From Peptococcaceae bacterium (GTDB lineage Bacteria > Bacillota > Peptococcia > DRI-13 > UBA5745), in the NCBI GenBank assembly GCA_031264885.1, contig JAISDM010000039.1, positions 1 to 19,567 of the forward strand: DNA of 19,567 bases. The letters are read 5' to 3'. Made by a program: the position numbers and the translations under genes. Positions 14,092 through 19,567 of the stretch are shown piece after piece. Numbering within the stretch: the first letter of the stretch is position 1; every line of letters begins with the position of its first letter. The notes under the pieces are model-generated. The model was not told the origin of the DNA. It ran no database searches and saw only the letters and a list, made by a program, of their open reading frames with translations.

Positions 14092-15081
14092 TCAGACTCC
14101 GTTCACGATGCAGTCCGGCCGGTCGCCGCGGGCGACTCTGGCGACGTTCTGCCACATGTGTCTCTGGGCCCGGTACATGCTGGCTGTGGTGATTCCGCCG
14201 AAATGCGGCGAGTAGAGGACTTTGTCCTGATGCTCCGGCGGGAGGTCCACCAGGGGGTTGTCCTTTGTGGTGGGTTCCGGGTAAATGGTGTCCAGGCCGG
14301 CGCCGGCGATGCGTCCTGTGATGATGGCCTCGCGCAGGGCCGCGTTGTCTACGAGTTCGCCCCGGGCGGTGTTGATGAGGTATGCCGTCGGTTTCATCCG
14401 CGAGAGCAGTTCGGCGTTCACGAGTCCGGCGCTTTCCGGCGTAACCGCCGCGTGCAGGCTGAGGATGTCAACCTTTGCCACGAGTTCGTCAAGGGGCAGG
14501 TAGGAGACGGCCAGGTATGATTCTTCCAATTCGTCTCTGCGGTGGGGGCTATAGTAGTACACGTCACATTCGAAGACGCGCAGGAGCGTGGCGGTGGACT
14601 GACCGATGGCGCCCATGCCGACCAGACCCACCTTGCTGTAGCGCAGTTCGGTGATGCCTGTCCGCATGGCGTTCAGCTTGGCTTCATACTGATTGCCCTG
14701 GCGCACGCTGCGGTCGCCGGGGACGACGCTGCGCAGGAGGCCGAGCATGAGCAGCAGGGCTTGTTCGGCGACGGCTGTGGCGTTGCAGCCTTTGTTGTTG
14801 CATACGAAGATGCCGCGTTCTTTGGCGGCGCCGATGTCTATGGCGTCGTAGCCGACGCCCTCGGAGTGAATGAGGCGCAGGTTCGGCATGTGGGCGATTA
14901 GGTTCCGGCTGACTTTGGCGATAGCGTCCGCCAGTAGTATGTCCGCGTCCGCGCCGGCGCGGATGAGTGTGCTGTCGTCTGTGCCGGTATCGAAGAATAC
15001 CAGCTCGGCGTCCGGCGGAATCGATGAACGGGGGGTCAGCCAGTCATACCGGTATTTGTCGCCGATGATCAATATTTTCAT
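14092..15081 (-). CDS. D-isomer specific 2-hydroxyacid dehydrogenase
   Basis: The 329-residue protein starts at ATG 15081 with AAGGAGGT just upstream. The catalytic-site and NAD-binding motifs are intact: GLVGMGAIGQ (NAD loop, 155-160), NTARGELVD with Arg240, LDTIYPEP with Glu269, and SPHFGG with His293, the Arg-Glu-His relay of the family. The N-terminal domain contains GVGYDAIDI and NATAVAEQALLLML as in phosphoglycerate dehydrogenase and related enzymes. It interconverts a 2-hydroxy acid and a 2-keto acid with NAD(P). It lacks a C-terminal ACT domain, so it is not a long regulated SerA, but short SerA-type and glycerate or lactate-type enzymes remain possible. It lies third in the minus-strand operon, 19 bp after the transporter and 2 bp before the HAD gene. 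Confidence 0.93.
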   Translation of the reverse strand: MKILIIGDKYRYDWLTPRSSIPPDAELVFFDTGTDDSTLIRAGADADILLADAIAKVSRNLIAHMPNLRLIHSEGVGYDAIDIGAAKERGIFVCNNKGCNATAVAEQALLLMLGLLRSVVPGDRSVRQGNQYEAKLNAMRTGITELRYSKVGLVGMGAIGQSTATLLRVFECDVYYYSPHRRDELEESYLAVSYLPLDELVAKVDILSLHAAVTPESAGLVNAELLSRMKPTAYLINTARGELVDNAALREAIITGRIAGAGLDTIYPEPTTKDNPLVDLPPEHQDKVLYSPHFGGITTASMYRAQRHMWQNVARVARGDRPDCIVNGV

Positions 15082-15100
15082 ATGCTACCTCCTTTTTTTA

Positions 15101-16042
15101 TTATAGGTACCGTGTCAAAAGCGCCAGGGCGGGTATGGTTATGACGCAGAGGGCTGAGCTGACCAGCACGCACTTTGATCCGGTCACGCTGTCCGCGCCG
15201 AACCGTTCCGCGAACATGACCACGCTGGCCGCGGAGGGCATGGCCATGATGAGGAAAAGTGACGCTGCCGCCATATCGCTCAGCGGCACGGCCAGCCGCG
15301 CGAGCAGCAGCGCGCCCAGGGAGGCCAGGGGAACCAGGATCAGCTTAACCGCCGCGCTCATATAGACGAGGGGCGCGCTGAACAGGGTTTTGACGGGGGC
15401 TTCGGCCAGTTTGACGCCTAGCAGTACCATGGACAGCGGTGTCGTCATTTCGCCGAGGTATCTCAGGATAGACACGATGGGCGCGGGTATAGGCAGTCCG
15501 CTGAAAAAAACCGGCAGTGCCGCCGCGAGGACCAGGGTTTGCGGATTGATCAGCGCGTTTCGGAGGCTCATGTGGCGCCGGTCCCCGGTCAGCGAATATA
15601 CGAGCAGTGTCCATGTGAATATGTTGAAGGGCACGGTGAATATGGCGGCGTACATAATCGGCTCGCTTTCGCCGGGGAATAAGGCTTGCAGCACGGGAAT
15701 GCCCATGAACGCGCAGTTGTTCATATAACCGGAGGCCAGGCACGCCTTATTTGCGCTGTTTTTTCCGGCGAAGGAAAAACACAGGTTACTGATCGCGTAA
15801 GCCAGAAGCGGCAGCATAACCGAAAAAGCCGCCACTGCTCCCATGTTTCCGAGCAGGCGCGGCTCATAGGCTTTTTGTATAAATGATAAGATTGTCAGGC
15901 AGGGCAGGCTGACGTACAATATAACGGATGTCAGCCCGCCCGCGAACTCTTTCGGGAGTTTCCCCGCTTTCTTGAGTCCGTAACCCGGCAGCGCCATGAC
16001 GACGAGCAAAAAAACATTGGTCGCGGAGGTAAAAAAATCCAT
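15101..16042 (-). CDS. AEC family (auxin efflux carrier-like) transporter
   Basis: A 313-residue integral membrane protein with about ten hydrophobic segments in two halves. It begins FFTSATNVFLLVVMALPGYG, then has SVILYVSLPCLTI with the conserved proline kink of the first half. GYMNNCAFMGIPVLQALF corresponds to the N-x-GF(M)-GIP motif, and the last part is MAMPSAASVVMFAERFGAD. These are typical of bacterial Mem_trans proteins, known or proposed to export organic acids such as malate or malonate and amino acid-like anions. It starts one base into the stop of the aminotransferase (TAATG), with AAGGGGG nearby. An acid or amino acid made or used by the operon is the likely cargo, direction unknown. 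Confidence 0.9.
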   Translation of the reverse strand: MDFFTSATNVFLLVVMALPGYGLKKAGKLPKEFAGGLTSVILYVSLPCLTILSFIQKAYEPRLLGNMGAVAAFSVMLPLLAYAISNLCFSFAGKNSANKACLASGYMNNCAFMGIPVLQALFPGESEPIMYAAIFTVPFNIFTWTLLVYSLTGDRRHMSLRNALINPQTLVLAAALPVFFSGLPIPAPIVSILRYLGEMTTPLSMVLLGVKLAEAPVKTLFSAPLVYMSAAVKLILVPLASLGALLLARLAVPLSDMAAASLFLIMAMPSAASVVMFAERFGADSVTGSKCVLVSSALCVITIPALALLTRYL

Positions 16043-17226
16043 TATACCCCCTTAAATACGCGGCCCAGCCGTTGGACGCCTTCTTCGATGCGTTCCGGCG
16101 ATTCGTTGGTATAATTGAGCCGCAGCGTGTTCGCGCCTCCGCCGTCCGCGAAGAACACGCTGCCGACGATGTAGGCCACATTCTCGGCGATCGCTGCCTG
16201 AAACATGTCTGTGGTGTTCACGGGGGCGTCGAACTCGCCCCATATGAACAGTCCGCCGTCCGGGTCGGTATGCTTGAAGGACGCCGGCATATAGCGATTG
16301 ATCGCGTCGGTCATCGCGGTTTTGCGCTGGCGGTATAAGGGGATGCTTTTGGCGATGTTCGGCAGGAAATAACCTTTTTCGATGTATTTTTTTATGGCGA
16401 GCTGGGAGAGGGACGATGTATGCAGATCCACGTTTTGTTTGCCGATGGTGAGTTTGCGTATGATCTCGGCCGGACCCACGGCGAACCCGGTGCGCAGTCC
16501 GGGGGCGATGGTCTTGGAAAAACTGGATACGTACACTACGATGCCGTGCTTGTCCAGGGTGATCATCGGCGGCACGGGCTCTCCCGCAAAACGCAGGCGG
16601 GAATAGGGATCGTCTTCGAGGATGATGACGCCGTAGCGGTGGGCCAGGTCGATCACCGCTTTGCGCTTCTCGATGGGATAGGTTTTGCCGGTGGGATTGG
16701 AGAACGTGGGGATTAAGTACATCAACTTGGGCGCGTAGCGTTTGAGCTTGGCCTCCAAGTCGCCGAGGCTGACGCCGTCGCTGTCCGCGGCGACGCCCAC
16801 CGCGACGGCGTTGTAGGATTTGGCGGCCTGGATGAAGGACAGGAATGTGGGGTCTTCCATAAGGACCACGTCGCCTTTGTTGACGAAGGCTTTGAGCATC
16901 AGATCCAGCCCCTGTCCGCCGCCGGATATGACCAGCACATTGTCCGGCGTGATGCCGGTGATGCCTAAATCGCGCACAAGATCGATGACGGTTTCGCGGA
17001 AACCGGGATATCCTTCCGTTACGCTGTATTGCAGGCACCGCAGCGCCTCTGTCTCGTCGACGAAGATCTCCGCGGCGATTTCGCCCATAAGCCGCGTGGG
17101 CAGCGCGTCGCTGGCGGGCAGGCCGCCGGCGAAGGATATGATCTCCGGTCTGGACAGCAGTTTGAAAATATCGCGGGTCGCTGTGCCGTCCATGCCTGAA
17201 AGCGCCTCGCTGAAATGATAATTCAT
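16042..17226 (-). CDS. PLP-dependent aminotransferase, fold type I (2-aminoadipate / MocR-domain-like)
   Basis: The 394-residue enzyme starts at ATG 17226 with a strong AAAGGAGG (17234-17241). It has ISFAGGLPASDALP at the N-terminus, SGGGQGLDL (phosphate-binding region), PTFSNPTG with Asn177, EDDPYSRLRF, and the PLP lysine in SSFSKTIAPGLRTGF (Lys238), followed by an arginine binding loop near LRLNYTNE. This pattern is close to LysN-type 2-aminoadipate aminotransferases and the aminotransferase domain of MocR regulators. There is no GntR-type DNA-binding domain, so it is an enzyme rather than a regulator. These enzymes have broad preference for aromatic, branched and dicarboxylic amino acids. 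It is the first gene of the five-gene minus operon; the second aminotransferase (12006-13370) comes from a different family. Confidence 0.93.
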   Translation of the reverse strand: MNYHFSEALSGMDGTATRDIFKLLSRPEIISFAGGLPASDALPTRLMGEIAAEIFVDETEALRCLQYSVTEGYPGFRETVIDLVRDLGITGITPDNVLVISGGGQGLDLMLKAFVNKGDVVLMEDPTFLSFIQAAKSYNAVAVGVAADSDGVSLGDLEAKLKRYAPKLMYLIPTFSNPTGKTYPIEKRKAVIDLAHRYGVIILEDDPYSRLRFAGEPVPPMITLDKHGIVVYVSSFSKTIAPGLRTGFAVGPAEIIRKLTIGKQNVDLHTSSLSQLAIKKYIEKGYFLPNIAKSIPLYRQRKTAMTDAINRYMPASFKHTDPDGGLFIWGEFDAPVNTTDMFQAAIAENVAYIVGSVFFADGGGANTLRLNYTNESPERIEEGVQRLGRVFKGV

Positions 17227-17246
17227 GATGATTCCTCCTTTGAGCT

Positions 17247-17255
17247 ATTATAGCA
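17247..17255 (-). promoter_or_regulatory. Extended -10 promoter for the five-gene minus operon
   Basis: Read on the minus strand this is TGCTATAAT, a perfect -10 hexamer with an extended TGn motif. No good -35 box is seen at 15-19 bases. The expected start near 17240 would place the ribosome site at the very 5' end of the message, so the leader would be about 14 bases. Confidence 0.5.
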
Positions 17256-17315
17256 TAATTTAGTGAAACGCGCTATAGCGGGTATGGCGGGTCCAGGCCG
17301 TCCGAAAACCGTCCG

Positions 17316-17431
17316 AGAACCGATTATCCGCGCATAGCAGGGACGGGCGGCAGAATGCCGCCCCTACGGGTGCGCCGGCCGCGGTACCGAAAGGGGTGCG
17401 AGAGGTGCGTTTTGCCGCCCCAGACTGTCTG
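17316..17431. repeat. Tandem repeat unit 1 (116 bp)
   Basis: Starts AGAACCGATTATCCGCGC and ends at CAGACTGTCTG. It includes the hairpin GGGCGGCAGAATGCCGCCC at 17345-17363 and the palindrome-rich CCGGCCGCGGTACCG. Unit 2 differs by a few bases and one fewer A. Confidence 0.9.
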
Positions 17432-17546
17432 AAAGCCGATTGTCCGCGCATAGCAGAGACGGGCGGCAGAATGCCGCCCCTGCGGGTGCGCCGGCCGCGG
17501 TACCGAAGGGGTGCGAGAGGTGCGCTTTGCCGCCCCAGACTGTCTG
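17432..17546. repeat. Tandem repeat unit 2 (115 bp)
   Basis: Near-identical to unit 1, with hairpin core at 17461-17479. CGATTGTCC replaces CGATTATCC and CCCTGCGGG replaces CCCTACGGG. Confidence 0.9.
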
Positions 17547-17599
17547 AAAACCGATTATCCGCGCATAGCAGAGACGGGCGGCAGAATGCCGCCCCTACT
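17547..17599. repeat. Tandem repeat unit 3 (partial, about 52 bp)
   Basis: Carries the first part of the unit through the hairpin core at 17576-17594 and CTAC, then stops, switching to TTGTCTGTCC and the next repeat family. Confidence 0.88.
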
Positions 17600-17610
17600 T
17601 GTCTGTCCCC

Positions 17611-17685
17611 GTCATTCCGGGCTTGTCCCGGAATCCAAAAATGATGAACCAAGGAACCTGGATTCCGGGACAAGCCCGGAATGAC
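17611..17685. repeat. Perfect 27-bp inverted repeat of the ATTCCGGG...CCCGGAAT family
   Basis: Left arm 17611-17637 (GTCATTCCGGG ... GGAATCCA) and right arm 17659-17685 are exact reverse complements with a 21-base spacer. Each arm is itself a hairpin: ATTCCGGG and CCCGGAAT around CTTGT or ACAAG. Degenerate copies occur at 8345-8370 and 9932-9967. Confidence 0.92.
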
Positions 17686-17733
17686 AAGATGGGGCGCCGG
17701 AATGAAAAAATAGGTGCGTGTCCGGACGGTTCC

Positions 17734-17759
17734 GGGCGGCATTCTGCCGCCCGTCCCTG
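17734..17759. repeat. Inverted copy of the tandem-unit hairpin
   Basis: A 26-base stretch (GGGCGGCATTCTGCCGCCC then GTCCCTG) is the exact reverse complement of 17338-17363. It is preceded by TCCGGACGGTTCC, the same flank found left of the 8398 and 10864 copies. Confidence 0.9.
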
Positions 17760-17829
17760 ACAGACGCGAATTTCCATCTTGTCGGATTATGGTTGGCGGA
17801 TTATGAACCGCCGCTTTGGGGACGTTCCC

Positions 17830-17858
17830 TTGCGGATTGCGCCGGATGGCAGTATAAT
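17830..17858 (+). promoter_or_regulatory. Promoter for the small-ORF / radical SAM unit
   Basis: TTGCGG (17830-17835) and a perfect TATAAT (17853-17858) are 17 bases apart. Start expected near 17865, just before the GAAGGAGAGG ribosome site of the 22-codon ORF. Confidence 0.65.
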
Positions 17859-17884
17859 AGCCTAAACGGTCGAAGGAGAGGACG

Positions 17885-17953
17885 ATGGATATGACCGATT
17901 TGAGCGGGTTTTTGGCGGACAATCCCAATGAGAATCGAGATTCAGTATATTGA
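17885..17953 (+). CDS. Small leader ORF (22 codons) with strong ribosome site
   Basis: ATG 17885 is preceded by AAGGAGAGG (17873-17881) and lies about 20 bases after the expected transcription start. The frame reads MDMTDLSGFLADNPNENR to a TGA at 17951-17953. It overlaps the next ORF (17928-18086) by 26 bases in the +1 relative frame. The quality of its ribosome site suggests it is translated. It may be a leader peptide for translational coupling, or the N-terminal piece of a gene broken by an indel and now continuing in the next frame. I recognise no family. Confidence 0.45.
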   Translation: MDMTDLSGFLADNPNENRDSVY

Positions 17954-18086
17954 CACGGATTACGCGGCGAGAAAAACGTCGCTCACCACGATTCATGAAA
18001 AGCAGGTGCTGGAATTTGATGTACATAAGGGGAAAAAATACCGCGTTCGCTTTGCGGAGGAAACCGGGGTTTTTGAGGCGCGATGA
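17928..18086 (+). CDS. Small hypothetical protein (52 residues)
   Basis: ATG 17928 to TGA 18084-18086, with only a weak GGCGGA upstream. The product is charged and strand-rich (MRIEIQYIDTDYAARK at the start, VHKGKKYRVRFAEETGVFE at the end), with no cysteine, signal peptide or membrane segment. Third positions favour G and C like the nearby gene. The strong ribosome site belongs to the overlapping 22-codon ORF upstream, so it may depend on coupling or on a frameshift. It ends 18 bases before the radical SAM start, so the two are probably co-transcribed. It could be a small partner protein; a peptide substrate for the radical SAM enzyme is possible but unsupported. I recognise no family. Confidence 0.45.
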   Translation: MRIEIQYIDTDYAARKTSLTTIHEKQVLEFDVHKGKKYRVRFAEETGVFEAR

Positions 18087-18104
18087 TTGCGAAAGGAGCG
18101 TCTC

Positions 18105-19391
18105 ATGAGAGCGCTGCTTATTACGGTGTCGTCGCCGGAGATGCTCAGAATCCGCCGGACGCGGTATATCCGTTTCCAGCAATGCACCATGCCTTATCTG
18201 GCCGCTTATTTCCCCGATGATTGGGATGTGGATCATGTGGATGAGGAATGTGAGGTCATTGATTATGACAAGCGCTATGACTTAGTGGCTTTGACATTTC
18301 ACACGCCCAGCGCGCCCCACGCTTACGGCGTCGCGGAGCGTTTCAGGGGGCGGGGCGCCTTTGTCGTCATGGGCGGGCCTCACGTCACATTGCTGCCGGA
18401 TGAGGCCGCGCTGCACGCGGACAGTGTCTTTGTCGGCGAGGCCGAAGAGACGCTGCCGTTGTTTTTGGGCGATTTTTGCCGCGGCAATCCGCAAAAACGC
18501 TATGAATGCGGCGAGCCGCCGTCTTTGGCTCATATTCCCATGGCCAGAAAAAGCCTGTTTCACCGCCGCGACCATTCGGCGGGGATTCTCTGTGCGACGC
18601 GGGGCTGTCCGAATCATTGCGAATTCTGCGCGCTGACTAAGATGTACGGACATTCCTTCCGCCGGCGGCCTGTGGAGGAGGTCGCCGCGGAATTTGCTTC
18701 TTTTCCCGGCAAGGTAGTCATCTTCTGGGACGATAATCTGTCTGCGGATATGGCATACGCGAAGGCGCTGCTGCGCGCCATTAAGCCGGCGCGCAAGTGG
18801 TGGAGCAGCCAGGCGGCCATTCAGGCGGGGCTGGACGATGAGTTTCTGGCATTGGCGCGGGAAAGCGGCTGCAAGCATCTGTTTTTCGGCCTGGAATCCT
18901 TGTCGCAGGCCAGCTTGGACAACGCGGGCAAAGGGTTCAACCGGGTGGAGGAATACGTCCGTTTGGTGCGGCGCGCGCATGCTCACGGCATCGGGGTGCA
19001 GACCGGCGTTGTGTTCGGTTTTGACCAGGATACGCCGGCCATATTCGATGAAACCGTGGATTTTTTGAACGAATCGGGGGTGCAGAACGCGACGCTGAAT
19101 ATATTGACGCCTTATCCCGGTACGCCGCTGTTCCGGCGGCTGGAGGGGGAGGGCCGCATTTTGACCTATGATTGGTCGAAGTATAATTCCCGCGCCGATG
19201 TGGTATTTCAGCCGAAGCATATGTCGCCGGAGGAGCTGCTGGAGGGCTTTTGGCGCGTCAACCGCAGGTTTTATTCCATCGGCGGCATATTCCGGCGCGC
19301 GCTGGCGTCGCCGCCGGGGCTGATCTGGGAGCTTCCGCTTAATTTGCTCTACGCCGTGAAATGGGCGCGGTACGCTTATGATAAGGGCTGA
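18105..19391 (+). CDS. B12-binding-type radical SAM protein
   Basis: I choose ATG 18105, six bases after AAAGGAG (18092-18098); an upstream TTG at 18087 has no ribosome site. The 428-residue protein has an N-terminal cobalamin-binding-like domain with FVVMGGPHVTLLPDEA (about 86-101) and VFVGEAEETLP (108-118). The linker motif GILCATRGCPNHCEFC follows, with cluster cysteines at 168, 172 and 175. Next come VIFWDDNLSAD, LFFGLES, GFDQDT and ILTPYPGTPLF, all usual for this family. The DxHxxG cobalamin ligand motif is absent, as in many relatives, so B12 may bind base-off without a His ligand. Family members do methylations, ring contractions and other C-C changes, often on lipids, hopanoids, tetrapyrroles or phosphonates. 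The substrate is unknown. The C-terminal part resembles the DUF4070-like tail. Confidence 0.92.
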   Translation: MRALLITVSSPEMLRIRRTRYIRFQQCTMPYLAAYFPDDWDVDHVDEECEVIDYDKRYDLVALTFHTPSAPHAYGVAERFRGRGAFVVMGGPHVTLLPDEAALHADSVFVGEAEETLPLFLGDFCRGNPQKRYECGEPPSLAHIPMARKSLFHRRDHSAGILCATRGCPNHCEFCALTKMYGHSFRRRPVEEVAAEFASFPGKVVIFWDDNLSADMAYAKALLRAIKPARKWWSSQAAIQAGLDDEFLALARESGCKHLFFGLESLSQASLDNAGKGFNRVEEYVRLVRRAHAHGIGVQTGVVFGFDQDTPAIFDETVDFLNESGVQNATLNILTPYPGTPLFRRLEGEGRILTYDWSKYNSRADVVFQPKHMSPEELLEGFWRVNRRFYSIGGIFRRALASPPGLIWELPLNLLYAVKWARYAYDKG

Positions 19392-19567
19392 TGATTGTCG
19401 ATCAGCGCAAACAGCAGCGCGGCGTTTTTGGGCGCAATGGTGATATTCCGCTCCTTTAACGCAATGAAGCAGCAAACAGTGCTGTTACGCTGAATCCGTA
19501 TCTTTCGCTGACCTCCGCCGCAGTAGGCATATCGAACAATACAGATGTTGCCGCACTTTCGAGGAAC
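19376..19567 (-). pseudogene. C-terminal end of a minus-strand gene, possibly frameshifted (partial)
   Basis: Two minus-strand frames look protein-like in turn. From the right edge one frame reads ESAATSVLFDMPTAAEVSE, then RYGFSVTALFAA, and hits TAA near 19458. A second frame then reads LKERNITIAPKNAALLFAL, then IDNHQPLS, and stops at 19376-19378. One indel around 19460-19480 would join them into one protein. The end overlaps the radical SAM gene by 16 bp. I do not recognise the family; AEVSERYGFSVTAL hints at a helix-turn-helix-like start, as in a regulator or transposase. The missing upstream part prevents a decision. Confidence 0.35.

Larger units (their letters stand above)
17256..17829. 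other. Repeat-filled intergenic region upstream of the radical SAM locus
   Basis: There is no supported gene here; long frames on both strands are only translations of repeats. It contains 2.5 tandem 115/116-bp units, three direct and one inverted hairpin core, a 27-bp perfect inverted repeat, and a smaller palindrome (GGCGG...CCGCC, 17795-17812). Large tracts of near-identical sequence suggest repeat amplification in place. Confidence 0.8.

Noticed and set aside
17316..17599. Possible CRISPR array
   Set aside because: Units of 115/116 bp repeat throughout with no short repeat plus variable spacer pattern, and no cas genes are near.
17260..17928. Minus-strand 222-residue open frame
   Set aside because: It is made of translated repeats (RMPPG, VIPGLSRNPG, FCRPSLLCADNRFSD recurring), with no ribosome site and no family resemblance.
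17885..17953. Remnant of a phage tail assembly chaperone
   Set aside because: The start of the peptide loosely recalls such proteins, but 22 codons are too few and no phage genes are present.
17928..18086. RiPP precursor peptide for the adjacent radical SAM enzyme
   Set aside because: There is no leader-core pattern, no Cys, and no peptide-recognition domain, protease or exporter next to it; kept only as a speculative option.
18282..19475. Minus-strand 397-residue frame opposite the radical SAM gene
   Set aside because: Shadow of the strongly supported + strand radical SAM gene; composition is rich in Arg, Gln and Pro as expected for an antisense of GC-rich coding DNA.

Overview
The window looks like part of a bacterial chromosome from an anaerobic, Gram-positive-type organism. 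Several genes have strong AGGAGG-like ribosome binding sites, and ATG, GTG and TTG starts are all used. There are many radical SAM enzymes and many short GC-rich palindromic intergenic repeats. A clostridial or spirochaete-like gut bacterium would fit, but nothing here fixes the taxon.

Region 1 (1-8369, + strand) is one tightly packed operon cut by the left edge. It encodes the end of an Asp/Glu racemase-family protein, a Rossmann plus methyltransferase-like fusion, a TagD/RfaE-type cytidylyltransferase, and three radical SAM proteins. The first radical SAM protein has a SPASM domain and the second is fused to a Rossmann domain. They are followed by an alkaline-phosphatase-superfamily hydrolase, a polysaccharide pyruvyl transferase family protein and a GT2 glycosyltransferase. 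Most neighbours overlap or nearly touch. The early part is much more AT-rich than the rest of the window. I read it as an accessory pathway that makes and attaches a modified, probably phosphorus-containing or nucleotide-activated, surface glycan substituent. The product is unknown.

Region 2 (8345-11065) holds a near-identical 98/99-bp duplicated repeat. Next comes a divergent (minus-strand) HAD hydrolase and AAA_14/DUF4143 ATPase pair with a clear promoter. An intergenic stretch of repeats and promoters follows.

Region 3 (11066-17226) is GC-rich. It has a + strand sugar-nucleotide epimerase/reductase facing a five-gene minus-strand operon: fold-type I aminotransferase, AEC transporter, D-2-hydroxyacid dehydrogenase, HAD phosphatase and GSA-aminomutase-like class III aminotransferase. 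Oxidation, transamination and phosphatase families together resemble the logic of the phosphorylated serine pathway, but the substrate cannot be read from the sequence.

Region 4 (17227-19567) has about 560 bp of palindromic and tandem repeats, then a promoter, a 22-codon leader ORF overlapping a 52-codon ORF, and a B12-binding-type radical SAM protein. A probably frameshifted minus-strand gene fragment reaches the right edge. No rRNA, tRNA or CRISPR array was seen.
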